From: Burkholderiales bacterium
GTDB taxonomy: Bacteria; Pseudomonadota; Gammaproteobacteria; Burkholderiales; Burkholderiaceae_C
NCBI GenBank assembly: GCA_017302655.1
Contig: JAFLDE010000006.1
Coordinates: 1 to 64,000, forward strand
DNA: 64,000 nucleotides
Reading direction: 5' to 3'
In this document: positions 40,591 through 49,901 of the stretch, in pieces
Numbering within the stretch: the stretch's first letter is position 1
Layout: each line of letters opens with the position of its first letter
Notes under the pieces: generated by a model
What the model saw: the letters and a program-made list of their open reading frames with translations, nothing else
Databases searched by the model: none
What the model was told of the DNA's origin: nothing
Position numbers and translations under genes: made by a program

Positions 40591-43368
40591 TTACTTCAGC
40601 GCGTAGTTCAGGCTCACGTAGTAGCTGCGGCCGCGCGGGTCGCCATAGGTCGGATCCCAGGTCACTTGGAAGTAGCGCGACTGGTTGGTGAAAGGTGGCG
40701 CGGTGTCCAACAGGTTCAGCACGCCGGCGCGCAGGCGCAGCTCGCTGTTCACGCGGTAGCTGGCGGTCAGGTCCCACAGCGAGTAGGCCTTCACGTCGCG
40801 GTTGTTGAACGCCGGGGCGGCCAGGCCTTCGACGTTCTGGTCACGGTAGCTCGACTTGTAGCTGTGCGCCACGGTCACACCCACCGGGCCGTAGTCCCAG
40901 TCCACCTTGGCCTTGTGGCGCCAGCGCTGAACGGCCTTGTCATCCTTGAACTTGCCCAGGCCGTCGACCAGCGGCGAGCGCGGATCGGTGGCGAACTTGT
41001 ACTCGGTGACCAAGGTGCCGTCGATGCTGGCGCCGAAGCGGCCAAACGCCGTGGTCTCGCCACGCCAGCTCAGGCTCAGGTCCACGCCCGCCGTGTTCAG
41101 CTTGCCGCGGTTCTCCTTCTTGACGTTGATGTAATCAACGAAGCCATCGTCGAAACGCACCACCACGGCCGGGTTGTTGTACAGGGCCGGCGTCACGAAG
41201 ATGGTCTCTTCACCGATCTCGGAAATGATGTCCGACTTGCGGATGGTCCAGAAGTCGATGCTGCCGTTGAAGTTGCGCGAGGGCTCGAAGACCACGCCCA
41301 CGCTGGCCTGTTTGGATTTCTCTGGCTTCAGCTCAGGGTTGGAGGCGCGGTCGATCGCCAGCTGACCGACTTCGCCGCTCACCGGGTCACGCACGAAGCT
41401 GGCGGTGATGCCAGCGCGCAGAGGCAGGAACATCTCGGAGACCGTCGGCGCGCGGAAGCCCGTGCCGTAGGACGCGCGGGCCAGAAATTCCTTGGCCGGA
41501 CGCCAGCTCAGGCCCAGCTTGGGGTTGGTGGTGTTCAAGTCCGGCGAGGTGATGCCGGTGCGCGCGTCCTTCACGCCGTCGTAGCGGTCGTGGCGCAGCG
41601 CGAACTGCGCTTCCAGCTCGCGGGTGAAGGGTGCGTTCAACTCCGCATAGACGCCGGCCACGTTGCGCGAGTGGCTCGTGTCGGCCAGCAAAGCGGCCGA
41701 GCTGGAGCGGTCGCCCACGATGTCGTTGCCCTTGACCACGTCGGTGGCGCGGAACTCGGTCTCCTCCTTGCGCAGCTCGGCGCCCAGGGCCAGCATCAGG
41801 TCGCCGCCATCCAACTGCGACAGGGCGCGGGTCAGTTTGGCATCCACGCTCGACGAGGTGCCCTTGGCGATGCGCGCGCCGCCGTCCAGGCGGATCGAAT
41901 TCATGAAGGCCTGGCCCGCCGAGCGGTCCGCCGGGGCCACGAACGGGTTGTAGGCACCGGCCTTGATGCCGGCCTCGAGGCGCGTCAGCGACACCCAGCC
42001 GGAGATGTTGGTGTCGGTGGCTTCGTTCACCGCGCGGCTGATGGCGGCGTCGTAGTCCCATTCGCCCACGCGACCCACCACGCCCAGCACCAGGCGGTTG
42101 GCGTCGATGTTCACGCGGCTGGTGCGCTTGCCGGCGTCCTCCAGGCGGAAGCGGAAGTCCACATTGCCCAGCACGCCTGTCACGGCCTGCAGCGAGGCCG
42201 GCAGTTGGATGCCCGACGAGGTGCGGAAGCGCATGGTGGCCGGCGAGGCCGCGTAGTCGGTCTCCGACTTGGCCAGCAGACCCTCGGCGAACAACACGGT
42301 GTCATCGTTCAGCTGGAAGCTGACTCGGCCGACCAGGCTTTGCTTTTCGGAGGTGGGGTAGATCTCCGAGCCGGCGACGTAGTCGTACGAGCAACCCTCG
42401 CGGCCACCCAGGCTGGTGCCGTCGATGAAGTTGGCGTTGGGCGCGCCGGTGCAGCTGGCCTTGCCGAAGTTGACGCGGCGCGAACCGGAGTTCGGCCCGC
42501 CCGGGTTCCAGGTGCCATCTGGGTTGGTGCCCTTCAGCGCGGTGTTCGGATTGGCCAGCACGAAGGCGTTGAGCGCGGCCAGTTGCGAGGCGCTCAGGTC
42601 CACGTTGGCCGGGAAGGAGTTGCTCGAAGCCTGCGGCGGCAGGCTGGTCGGCAAGCTGTACTCGCGGATGAACTTGCGCTGCGAGGCCTTCAGGGAGTCG
42701 AGCTTCTGCAAGTCCAGCGTCACGAAGGCATTGAAGCCGTCCTTGCGCAGGTCACCTACGCCGCCGCCCAGGCTCACGGTCTTCTTGCCGCCGCCGCCTT
42801 CAGCGGTGTCCAGGGCGTAGATATTGACCTCGGCACCTTGGTAGTCCTTGCGGGTGATGAAGTTGATCACGCCGCCCATGGCGTCGGTGCCATAGATGGC
42901 GGAAGCACCGTCCTTCAGGATTTCCACGCGCTGGATGGCGCCGGCCGGGATGGTGTTGAGGTCGACGCCGGCGTTGTCGCCAGGAGAGGCGAAGTTGGCC
43001 AGGCGGCGACCGTTCAGCAGCACCAGGGTGCTGGAGACGCCCAGGCCGCGCAGGTTGGCGCCGTTGAAGCCGCGCTGGCCGCCCATCTGGTCGCTGACGC
43101 TGGTGCCGTCGGTCAGGCCGCCGACGTTGGCGCTGAGCTTTTGCAGCAGCTCCGAGGCGGTCGTGACGCCCAGCTTGATGATGTCTTCGCGCTTCAGGCT
43201 TTCAACCGGAAGCGGCGTTTCGCCGGCGATGCGCTTGATGCTGGAGCCGGTGACCTCGATGCGTTCGAGCTTTTGCGGCTCCTGCGCGAACGCGCTGGCG
43301 CAAGCCAGGGCCAGCAGGACAGCCAGGCGGTTGGGGCGGTGGGGAATGGGGGCGTGCATGGAGGCCAA
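40591..43368 (-). CDS. TonB-dependent outer-membrane receptor (copy 2)
   Basis: A 925-residue receptor, paralogue of the downstream copy. It has a signal peptide ending SAFAQ and a TonB-box-like LERIEVTGS. Plug motifs are [38 protein letters not shown] and TDAMGGVINFITRKDYQG. The barrel ends VSLNYALK. It is divergent from the cyanophycinase gene with a 222-bp gap, so the two may share control. Import of cyanophycin fragments or other arginine-rich peptides is a hypothesis from context only. Confidence 0.92.
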   Translation of the reverse strand: MASMHAPIPHRPNRLAVLLALACASAFAQEPQKLERIEVTGSSIKRIAGETPLPVESLKREDIIKLGVTTASELLQKLSANVGGLTDGTSVSDQMGGQRGFNGANLRGLGVSSTLVLLNGRRLANFASPGDNAGVDLNTIPAGAIQRVEILKDGASAIYGTDAMGGVINFITRKDYQGAEVNIYALDTAEGGGGKKTVSLGGGVGDLRKDGFNAFVTLDLQKLDSLKASQRKFIREYSLPTSLPPQASSNSFPANVDLSASQLAALNAFVLANPNTALKGTNPDGTWNPGGPNSGSRRVNFGKASCTGAPNANFIDGTSLGGREGCSYDYVAGSEIYPTSEKQSLVGRVSFQLNDDTVLFAEGLLAKSETDYAASPATMRFRTSSGIQLPASLQAVTGVLGNVDFRFRLEDAGKRTSRVNIDANRLVLGVVGRVGEWDYDAAISRAVNEATDTNISGWVSLTRLEAGIKAGAYNPFVAPADRSAGQAFMNSIRLDGGARIAKGTSSSVDAKLTRALSQLDGGDLMLALGAELRKEETEFRATDVVKGNDIVGDRSSSAALLADTSHSRNVAGVYAELNAPFTRELEAQFALRHDRYDGVKDARTGITSPDLNTTNPKLGLSWRPAKEFLARASYGTGFRAPTVSEMFLPLRAGITASFVRDPVSGEVGQLAIDRASNPELKPEKSKQASVGVVFEPSRNFNGSIDFWTIRKSDIISEIGEETIFVTPALYNNPAVVVRFDDGFVDYINVKKENRGKLNTAGVDLSLSWRGETTAFGRFGASIDGTLVTEYKFATDPRSPLVDGLGKFKDDKAVQRWRHKAKVDWDYGPVGVTVAHSYKSSYRDQNVEGLAAPAFNNRDVKAYSLWDLTASYRVNSELRLRAGVLNLLDTAPPFTNQSRYFQVTWDPTYGDPRGRSYYVSLNYALK

Positions 43369-43444
43369 TCGTGGGGTGGAGGGTTGCTGCGGACTCTAGG
43401 AAGCCCGGAGCCGCAACAGGGAGCGGGTGGCTACCCGGTGGTCG

Positions 43445-43473
43445 CCTGCACGCAAATCGGTGTCGCGTGCAGG
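43445..43473. promoter_or_regulatory. Inverted repeat in the TonB receptor / cyanophycinase divergent gap
   Basis: CCTGCACGC, 11 bp, GCGTGCAGG: perfect 9-bp arms in the intergenic region, 77 bp upstream of the receptor start. It could be an operator or a transcript hairpin. No evidence separates these. Confidence 0.4.
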
Positions 43474-43590
43474 AAAGCGTCGTGGCGGGCTTGCCTCAAC
43501 TCTTGAGACAAAGCGACACGGACTTGCACGCCCGCCGCCGCGCTGGGGCGGACCCGCAGACAGACTTCATGGCCGCGCGCCAACAATGCG

Positions 43591-44955
43591 ATGCCGCACC
43601 GCTCCAACCGACCCATGCTTTCGTGTCCTGATCAACAGAACCCATCCCGCAGCGCGGGCCGCGCCCGTGTGTCGCGCACGCTGGTGGGCTTGCTGATGCC
43701 CTTCCCGCTGTGGGCGCTGGCGCAAGCACAGCCCGTTTGCACGCCGGATCCTTTGCCCAAGGGGGTGGCTATCGCCATCGGCGGAGCCTTGAAGAACGAC
43801 AACACCGAGGTTTGGCAGCGTATCGTGCAGGAGGCCGGCGGCGCGGGAAGCCGTTTCGTGGTCTTCGCCACCGCATCGGGCAACCCGCAGCGCAGCGGCG
43901 AACGCATCGTGGGGGTGCTCAACGCAGCCGGTGCCCGCGCCGAGATGATTCCGGTGCACCCCAGCGTGAAGGAGAGCAGTTGGGAGGCGGTGCGCGACGA
44001 CCCGGCCTGGATTGCCAAGGTGGAGGCCGCGCAGGGCGTGTTCTTCGGCGGTGGCGCGCAGGAGCTCATCGTCCGGGCGCTCAAGCCTGAAGGCCGTGAG
44101 ACGGCCATGCTGCAGGCTGTGCGCCAGGTGCAGGCGCGCGGCGGCGTGGTGGCCGGCACCAGCGCGGGAGCGGCCATCCAGAGTGAATGGATGTTCCGTG
44201 ACGCGCAAGACGCGCTGGCTGTGCTCAAGGGCCGCCTGCGCGAGGGCAAGGAAATCGATCGCGGACTCGGCTTCGCCGGCAAGGACCTGTTCATCGACCA
44301 GCATTTCCTCAAGCGCGGCCGCATTGCCCGCCTGCTGCCGGTGATGCACCGCCAAGGCTACCGCTTCGGCCTGGGCGTGGAGGAGAACAGCGCCGCGCTG
44401 ATTCGTGGCAGCCACATCGAGGTGATTGGTGCGCGCGGCGCGCTGCTCGTCGACCTGGCCGAGGCCAAGGTGCAGGCCCAGCCCTTCTCGCTGCAGGGCG
44501 GGGTGTTGACCTACCTGGATCGTGGCGACCGTCACGAACTGCGCTGCAACCGCACCACCCCTGCAGCCGCCAAGCTGGCAGGTACGCTGCTCGACCACCA
44601 GGCCGCTGACTTCAAGCCCAACTTCAAGCGCAGCAGCTACCCGGCCGACATGCTGGGTGACAACACCATCGTCAACGCCATGGGCCAGTTGTTGGACAGC
44701 CCGGACCTGGAGTTGCGCGGCCTGGCCTTCAATCTGCGCGCGCAGATCAACGGCCAGCCCCTGTCCGGCGACGGCGGCGCCGACCCTGATCCTTCGCTGG
44801 GCTTCGAGTTCCGGCTCTACAAGGCTGCGGACACGCGCGGCCAGTTCACTGGCGCCTGGGGCGGCGAGGACTACAGCGTTCAGCGCATGCGCCTGGACGT
44901 GACGCCGATTCGCCTGCGCCAGCCGCTGTACGAAGTCATCCGGGAGACCCGCTGA
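43591..44955 (+). CDS. Exported cyanophycinase (peptidase S51)
   Basis: A protein of up to 454 residues. The start is uncertain: ATG at 43591 or 43615, or GTG at 43669, which would give a compact signal peptide (SRTLVGLLMPFPLWALAQA). The mature protein starts PKGVAIAIGGALKNDN. The S51 nucleophile elbow is VVAGTSAGAAI (catalytic Ser). The downstream FIDQHFLKRGRIARL (His) and FGLGVEENSAALI (Glu) match the other catalytic elements of cyanophycinase. A ~150-residue C-terminal extension resembles secreted CphE-type enzymes rather than cytosolic CphB. It hydrolyses cyanophycin to beta-Asp-Arg dipeptides. It is the first gene of an operon, sharing one base with the next gene (TGATG). Confidence 0.88.
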   Translation: MPHRSNRPMLSCPDQQNPSRSAGRARVSRTLVGLLMPFPLWALAQAQPVCTPDPLPKGVAIAIGGALKNDNTEVWQRIVQEAGGAGSRFVVFATASGNPQRSGERIVGVLNAAGARAEMIPVHPSVKESSWEAVRDDPAWIAKVEAAQGVFFGGGAQELIVRALKPEGRETAMLQAVRQVQARGGVVAGTSAGAAIQSEWMFRDAQDALAVLKGRLREGKEIDRGLGFAGKDLFIDQHFLKRGRIARLLPVMHRQGYRFGLGVEENSAALIRGSHIEVIGARGALLVDLAEAKVQAQPFSLQGGVLTYLDRGDRHELRCNRTTPAAAKLAGTLLDHQAADFKPNFKRSSYPADMLGDNTIVNAMGQLLDSPDLELRGLAFNLRAQINGQPLSGDGGADPDPSLGFEFRLYKAADTRGQFTGAWGGEDYSVQRMRLDVTPIRLRQPLYEVIRETR

Positions 44956-46073
44956 TGCGCACCATCGACCACGCTCTGAGCGCCAGCGGCATCGCCAGCC
45001 AGCGATTCATCCGCCAGCTGCACTTCGGCCCCAGCCTGGCCGAACAAGGCCTTGGCGCGCGCCGCGCGCTCCTGCAGGCCAGCCTGCACGCCGACGAAAT
45101 TCCACCCATGCTGGTGGCGCAGCACCTGCGCCGCCGCCTCACCGAGCTGGAGGCCCAGGGCCGCCTTCTCGGCGAGGTGGTGCTGCTTCCGGCCTGCAAC
45201 CCGATCGGGCTGTCCCAGCAGGTCTGGGGCCGCATGCATGGTCGCTTCGAGCTGGCCAGCGGGCAGAACTTCAACCGCCTGTACCCCGACCTGGCCGAGG
45301 TCGCCGCCGCCCAAGTAGAACTCGGGGACGACGCGGCTGCCAACCTGCGCGCGCTGCGCGCGGCGCTGCACGCGGCGCTGGGCGCCCAGCCGGCGCGCAC
45401 CGCGCTGCAGCAGCTGCGGGTGCAGCTGCTGCGCCTGGCCATTGACGCCGACGTGGTGCTGGACATGCACTGCGACAACGACGCCGTGCTGCACCTTTAC
45501 GCCGCGCCGCAGCAGGCTGCACAGGCCCAGCAGTTGGGCGACTGCATCGGCTCGCCGCTGGCGCTGCTGGCCGAAGAGAGCGGCGACTTCCCCTACGACG
45601 AGGCCTGTTCGATGGTGTGGCGCCGCTTGCGCGAGCGCCTGGGAGAGCGCGTGCCCTTCGCCTGCTTCGCCTCCACGCTGGAGTTCCGCGGCGAAACCGA
45701 AGTCAGCCATGAAATCGCAGAGCGGGACGCCGAGGCCTTGATCCGCTTCTTGGCCTTGCAGGGGTTCATCGACGCCGAGGTAGATGCACCCGACCAGAGC
45801 TGCAGCCTGCGCCCGCTGGCCGGCTGCATGCACATCCATGCGCCGCATGCCGGCGTGGTGGTGTTTGGCGACACCCTGGGGCGTGAAGTGAAAGCGGGGC
45901 AAGCGATTGGCGAGGTGATCGATCCGGTCAGCGGAGAATCCACGCCCCTGTGCAGCCCGGTCGACGGTCTGCATTTCGCCCGCGAGCTGCAGCGCTGGGC
46001 CCAGGCCGGCCAGAGCGTGGCGAAGGTGGCCGGGATGGAGGCGCTGCGCAGCGGCAAGCTGCTCTCCGCCTAG
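44955..46073 (+). CDS. M14 aspartoacylase/AstE-like zinc hydrolase, candidate cyanophycin dipeptide hydrolase
   Basis: A 372-residue protein of the succinylglutamate desuccinylase/aspartoacylase (M14) family. Zinc ligands are apparent in LHADEIPPM (His and Glu, about residues 46-49) and VVLDMHCDN (His, about 161). The general-base Glu is likely in [10 protein letters not shown] (about 238-247). A C-terminal beta-barrel-like part ([21 protein letters not shown]) resembles AotO-type proteins rather than AstE. Sandwiched between cyanophycinase and arginine genes, it fits a beta-Asp-Arg dipeptidase; an M14-like enzyme of this kind (CadA) has, as I recall, been described in cyanophycin clusters. 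AstE activity is an alternative. Confidence 0.75.
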   Translation: MRTIDHALSASGIASQRFIRQLHFGPSLAEQGLGARRALLQASLHADEIPPMLVAQHLRRRLTELEAQGRLLGEVVLLPACNPIGLSQQVWGRMHGRFELASGQNFNRLYPDLAEVAAAQVELGDDAAANLRALRAALHAALGAQPARTALQQLRVQLLRLAIDADVVLDMHCDNDAVLHLYAAPQQAAQAQQLGDCIGSPLALLAEESGDFPYDEACSMVWRRLRERLGERVPFACFASTLEFRGETEVSHEIAERDAEALIRFLALQGFIDAEVDAPDQSCSLRPLAGCMHIHAPHAGVVVFGDTLGREVKAGQAIGEVIDPVSGESTPLCSPVDGLHFARELQRWAQAGQSVAKVAGMEALRSGKLLSA

Positions 46074-46086
46074 AAACCCTCCCGCC

Positions 46087-46851
46087 ATGCAAAGCCTCCG
46101 CGTTGAAGACCTGCACAAGAAGTACGGCGACCGCGAGGTGCTCAAAGGCGTGTCCCTTGCCGCCAAGCCGGGCGATGTCATCACCCTGATCGGCTCCAGC
46201 GGCTCGGGCAAGAGCACCTTCCTGCGTTGCCTGAACCTGCTGGAGCAGCCGCACCAGGGCCGCCTGTGGCTGGGCGAGGAGGAGCTCGAGCTGGTGAGCG
46301 ATGGCGCCGCCGGACTGAAGGCCAAGAATGCCGCCCAACTGCAACGTTGGCGCGCGCGTCTGGCCATGGTGTTCCAGAACTTCAACCTGTGGGCGCATCG
46401 CACGGTGCTGCAGAACGTCATCGAAGCGCCGGTGCATGTGCTGGGCCAGGACGTGAAGAGCGCCACCGCCAAGGCCGAGAGCCTGCTGGCCCGCGTGGGC
46501 GTGAGCCACCGCAAGGACGTCTATCCGGCGCAGCTCAGCGGCGGCGAACAGCAGCGCGTGGCCATTGCCCGTGCGCTGGCCATGGAGCCCGAGCTGATGC
46601 TCTTCGACGAGCCCACCTCGGCGCTCGACCCCGAGCTGGTGGGCGAGGTGCTCAAGGTGATGAAGGACCTTGCCGCCGAGGGGCGCACGATGATCGTGGT
46701 CACCCACGAAATGGGCTTCGCGCGCGAGGTCAGCAACCACACCCTGTTCCTGCACCAGGGCAAGGTCATCGAGGAAGGCCACCCGAAGGAGGTCCTCGTC
46801 AACCCGCAAAGCGAGCGCTTGAAGGCTTTCCTGTCCGGAGGTTTGAAATAA
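46087..46851 (+). CDS. Basic amino acid ABC transporter ATPase, AotP/HisP-like
   Basis: A 254-residue ATPase. Walker A is GSSGSGKST and the Q-loop [16 protein letters not shown] is typical of the HisP/ArtP/AotP group. The signature is [14 protein letters not shown], Walker [17 protein letters not shown] and the switch His VVTHEMGFA. It should power uptake of arginine or related amino acids, but the matching binding protein and permeases (AotJQM/HisJQM) are not in the window, so it must work with partners elsewhere. It lies 13 bp after the M14 gene. Confidence 0.9.
   Translation: MQSLRVEDLHKKYGDREVLKGVSLAAKPGDVITLIGSSGSGKSTFLRCLNLLEQPHQGRLWLGEEELELVSDGAAGLKAKNAAQLQRWRARLAMVFQNFNLWAHRTVLQNVIEAPVHVLGQDVKSATAKAESLLARVGVSHRKDVYPAQLSGGEQQRVAIARALAMEPELMLFDEPTSALDPELVGEVLKVMKDLAAEGRTMIVVTHEMGFAREVSNHTLFLHQGKVIEEGHPKEVLVNPQSERLKAFLSGGLK
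46837..46850 (+). promoter_or_regulatory. Ribosome-binding site placing the ArgR-like start at ATA
   Basis: GGAGG (46837-46841) is followed by 6 nt and ATA (46848-46850), which overlaps the TAA stop of the ATPase gene (ATAA). No ATG, GTG or TTG exists in this frame until 46878, which has no ribosome-binding site. The site therefore points to a non-standard ATA start, or to a base change from ATG. Confidence 0.5.
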
Positions 46852-47840
46852 GCGCGCGCCGCATCGCCATCTGCCTGATGCCAGGCGGCTCGCTGCTGGC
46901 CGCGCAGCTGCTGCACGAGCTGTTCGCGCAGGCCAACGCCTTGCTCGACGAAGCCGGCTATGCGCCGCAACTGTTGCCGATGGAGCGCCTGGGCGAAGCC
47001 GAGTCGAGCCCACTGCCCTGGGACCAGATCTGGCTCGTGGCGCCTTGGCGGCTGATCGCTGGCAGCGAAGCGCTGGATCGGCTCGGGCCCTGGCTGCAGC
47101 GCGCAGCGGCCAAGCGGTCGCTCTTCGGCGCCGTGGAGGGCGGGGTGCTGTGGCTGGCACAAGCAGGGCTCTTGAAGGCGCGCCGTGCCACTTCCATCGA
47201 CTGGCTGGCTCAGCCGCTGCTGCAACAGCATCCAGACACCATCTGGCACCCCGGGCTTTGGGAGATGGACCTGAGCCCGGGCGAGCCGCCGCTGCTGAGC
47301 TGCGGCCGCCCGCTGGCGCTGCCCGATCTGCTCCTGGCTTATCTCGCGCGTGAACACGGTGAGCCGCTGGTGCGGCAGGTGGCGATGCGCCTGGGGCTGT
47401 CGGCATTGCGCGCGCGGGACGAGCGCCTGATGGGTGAGGCCGCTGCCACTTCGCGCCTGCCACCCAAGCTGGCCGAGGCGCTGGCACTGATGCAGGCCAA
47501 CCTGGCCGAACCCCTGCCCACCGACGACGTGGCCCGTCTCGTCGGTCTGTCGCGTCGGCAACTGGAGCGACTCTTCAAGCAGCACCTGGATAGCCTGCCT
47601 TCACGCCACTACCTGGAGCTGCGCCTGCAGCGCTCGCGTGAGCTGCTGCGAGGCAGCGGCCAGTCGGTGCTGCAGGTGGCGCTGGCCTGCGGTTTCAGCA
47701 GCGGCGCCCATTTCTCGAATGCCTACAAGGCCGCCTTCGGTCGGACGCCGCGGGAGGAGCGCAGCAGTGCCAGCCGTGACCTGCCCCGGGCGGGAGTCGA
47801 TGTGCCGGGTGCACCGCTCCTATTGCGCAACGCCTCATGA
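46848..47840 (+). CDS. ArgR-like AraC-family regulator with GATase1-type N-domain
   Basis: A protein of about 330 residues if started at ATA 46848, or 320 from the ATG at 46878. The N-terminal region ([18 protein letters not shown] onward) resembles the DJ-1/GATase1-like sensor domain of Pseudomonas ArgR, whose first strand would be lost with the ATG start. The C-terminus is a double HTH AraC domain: [19 protein letters not shown], then [20 protein letters not shown]. In Pseudomonas, ArgR activates the aot-aru arginine operons; the same job is inferred here. The stop overlaps aruF as ATGA. Confidence 0.82.
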   Translation: MSARRIAICLMPGGSLLAAQLLHELFAQANALLDEAGYAPQLLPMERLGEAESSPLPWDQIWLVAPWRLIAGSEALDRLGPWLQRAAAKRSLFGAVEGGVLWLAQAGLLKARRATSIDWLAQPLLQQHPDTIWHPGLWEMDLSPGEPPLLSCGRPLALPDLLLAYLAREHGEPLVRQVAMRLGLSALRARDERLMGEAAATSRLPPKLAEALALMQANLAEPLPTDDVARLVGLSRRQLERLFKQHLDSLPSRHYLELRLQRSRELLRGSGQSVLQVALACGFSSGAHFSNAYKAAFGRTPREERSSASRDLPRAGVDVPGAPLLLRNAS

Positions 47841-48787
47841 ACGCCGTTCTCCGTCCCGTCGCCGAGGCCGATCTCGACGCCCTCGAACGCATGGCGGCCC
47901 ACGCCAGCCCGGGGCTTGGCTCGCTTCGACTGGACCGCGCCGGCTTGGATGCACGCATCCGCGCCTCGCAGCAGGCCTTTGCCACGCCCGACGAGGAGGT
48001 GAGCGGCGAGGAGCGCTACCTGTTCGCGCTGGAGATCGAGGGGCGCGTTTGCGGTTGCAGCGGCATCGCCGCCAGCGCCGGCTTTGGCACCAGCTTCTAC
48101 AGCTACCGAAACGAATTCGTGGTCGCCCTCAGCCCGGCGCTGCGTCTGCGTACGCGCACGCACACCCTGCACCTGGGCCATGACCTCACGGGCGCCACCC
48201 TGCTCACCTCCTTCTATATCGAGCCCGCGGCCGCACAGTGGCAAGCAGGTGCGGCCGCGCAGTTGCTTTCTCGCGGGCGGCTGGCCTTCCTTCATCGGAA
48301 TCCTCAACGCTTTGCCGACCGGGTGGCCGCCGAGTTCCCTGGCTGGTTGGATGCAGCCGGCGGCAGCCCGTTCTGGGACGCGGTGGGTCGCCGCTTCTTC
48401 GACATGGACTACGCGCAGGCCGAGTTGCTCGCCACCGGCCGCAACAAGACTTTCCTCGCTGATCTGATGCCCCAGTCGCCCATTTACGTGCCCCTGCTGC
48501 CGGAAGACGCACAACGCGCCATCGGCCAGTTGCACCCTGACGCCGAGCTGCCCTTCGACATCCTTCAATCCGAAGGATTCGACACCGACAGCCACGTGGA
48601 CATCATGGACGGCGGGCCGATTGCCGAGGCGCGATTGGTGAGCTTGCGCAGCCTGCGGACGCCGGCTCCTCTGAGCTGCGCACGCATTGCCGCGAATGCG
48701 CAGGTGGAAGGCTTCCGCGCCTGGCTGGCGGCGCCCGGCGAAGTGCTGCCAAGGGGCAGCCTGGCCTTGCGCTTGGAGCTGGAATGA
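47837..48787 (+). CDS. aruF: Arginine N-succinyltransferase, alpha subunit
   Basis: A 316-residue AstA/AruF-family enzyme. It begins VLRPVAEADLDALERMA and includes EERYLFALEIEGRVCGCSGI, GATLLTSFYIEP, SPFWDAVGRRFFDMDYAQAE and DILQSEGFDTDSHVDIMDGG, all family landmarks. It catalyses succinyl-CoA + arginine to N2-succinylarginine, the first step of the AST pathway. It is flanked by ATGA overlaps with the ArgR-like gene and the beta subunit. Later AST enzymes (AstB, C, D and a clear AstE) are not in the window. Confidence 0.92.
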   Translation: MNAVLRPVAEADLDALERMAAHASPGLGSLRLDRAGLDARIRASQQAFATPDEEVSGEERYLFALEIEGRVCGCSGIAASAGFGTSFYSYRNEFVVALSPALRLRTRTHTLHLGHDLTGATLLTSFYIEPAAAQWQAGAAAQLLSRGRLAFLHRNPQRFADRVAAEFPGWLDAAGGSPFWDAVGRRFFDMDYAQAELLATGRNKTFLADLMPQSPIYVPLLPEDAQRAIGQLHPDAELPFDILQSEGFDTDSHVDIMDGGPIAEARLVSLRSLRTPAPLSCARIAANAQVEGFRAWLAAPGEVLPRGSLALRLELE

Positions 48788-49488
48788 CCTGGCTCGTGCA
48801 CAGCGCCGAGCAGGCACCGGACCTCGATTGGCAGGCCAGCGAAGCCGGCGGGCGTTGGTGGTGGGTGGTCGATCCGAACCGTCCGGGCACTGGCTCACCG
48901 CTCGCCGCGCTGTATGCGCTGCCGCGTCTGGGACTCACACGCGCACGGCACAGCTTCCACCTCGGCCGTGTGGTGCACGCGGCGGCCGAGCTCGGCCTGC
49001 ATCAGGTGCGCCGCACGCTGCAACTGGGGCAGGATTCCACCGGCGAGGCCGAGATCTCCGGCCTGTTCGACGCCGGTGCGCCGCCCGAAGCCTTGCGTGT
49101 GCTGCTGGAGTCCGCACTGAGCGATTTGGCCGACCAACGTGCGAATGAGGGCGCGCGCGTGGTGGTGGAGTTGCCGGGGGCGCGCGATGCCGAGGGGCGC
49201 AGCCCGTTCTGGGACGGACTGGTGCGGCATTTCGCAGCCGGCGCCGATGCCCGTCAGCTCGCCGAGCGTTTCGGTCCGGCGTTCACCAGCCACCTGGGGC
49301 TGCTATTGCCCCGGCAAAGCATCCATGCCGCCTTCCTGCCCGAGGCCACCCAGCAGCAATTGGGCCGGCCCGCGTGGTCGCCCTGGCTCGAAGTGCTTCA
49401 GCAGACCGGCTTCAGTGACTGGCAGCACTGCCGCATCGACGATGGTGGGCCGATCTGGGCTCGTTGCTTGGCTCCCGGAGGCTGCTAA
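48784..49488 (+). CDS. aruG: Arginine N-succinyltransferase beta-like subunit, shortened
   Basis: A 234-residue paralogue of the preceding protein, about 100 residues shorter than normal AruG/AstA. The C-terminal half aligns by eye with AruF: SPFWDGLVRHFAAGAD with SPFWDAVGRRFFDMD, and VLQQTGFSDWQHCRIDDGGP with ILQSEGFDTDSHVDIMDGGP. The usual GNAT-type N-terminal strand (VRPVxxxDL and the YLFVLE region) is replaced by a short unrelated segment. It may therefore be a regulatory or structural partner of AruF rather than an independent catalyst. It is coupled to aruF by ATGA. Confidence 0.72.
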   Translation: MTWLVHSAEQAPDLDWQASEAGGRWWWVVDPNRPGTGSPLAALYALPRLGLTRARHSFHLGRVVHAAAELGLHQVRRTLQLGQDSTGEAEISGLFDAGAPPEALRVLLESALSDLADQRANEGARVVVELPGARDAEGRSPFWDGLVRHFAAGADARQLAERFGPAFTSHLGLLLPRQSIHAAFLPEATQQQLGRPAWSPWLEVLQQTGFSDWQHCRIDDGGPIWARCLAPGGC

Positions 49489-49536
49489 GGTGCGAGCGGG
49501 CAAACCGCCCGCATGCGCCCATTTTCGAATTCGCTC

Positions 49537-49821
49537 ATGGAGATTGCTGTTTACGACACCTACGTGCCGCGTCCGGACGGCCGGGTGATGCATTTCGACG
49601 TGCTGGTGCCCGCGGCCGGCCACACGCTGGCGCAGGTGCTGGTGTACGCACGCGCGTACTTGGCGCGCAAGGGCCTATCCGACCGGGGACTGGATGCGCA
49701 GGCTTGCCACTTCTGCCACACCGAACATGCGGCGCCGTGGGCGCGGCAGGCCATCGAACAAGAGGGCTACGCGATCATCGAGCTGGCGCATTGCCAGCCG
49801 GCGCTGCCAGCACCACGCTGA
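49537..49821 (+). CDS. DUF2024-family small protein
   Basis: A 94-residue protein starting MEIAVYDTYVPRPDGRVMHF. It matches the DUF2024 pattern, including ACHFCHTEHAAPWARQAI and a C-terminal YAIIELAHC. The Cys-X2-Cys-His cluster suggests metal binding. Function is unknown. An in-frame ATG at 49513 exists, but the conserved start is at 49537. It lies 48 bp after aruG on the same strand, behind a small GC hairpin (GCGGGC, 5 nt, GCCCGC), so it may be the last gene of the operon. Confidence 0.8.
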   Translation: MEIAVYDTYVPRPDGRVMHFDVLVPAAGHTLAQVLVYARAYLARKGLSDRGLDAQACHFCHTEHAAPWARQAIEQEGYAIIELAHCQPALPAPR

Positions 49822-49901
49822 GGGCACCAAGCCGCACTGCCCGGCGGGTGTGAGCCGGCGGACTGCATCCGCCGAGCGGCAACCGGCATGTCGCTGTCTG
49901 G

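Noticed and set aside
44955..46073. Calling the M14 protein AstE (succinylglutamate desuccinylase)
   Set aside because: The N-terminal ligand motif and C-terminal barrel look like the AotO/CadA-like group, and operon position after cyanophycinase favours dipeptide hydrolysis; kept only as an alternative.
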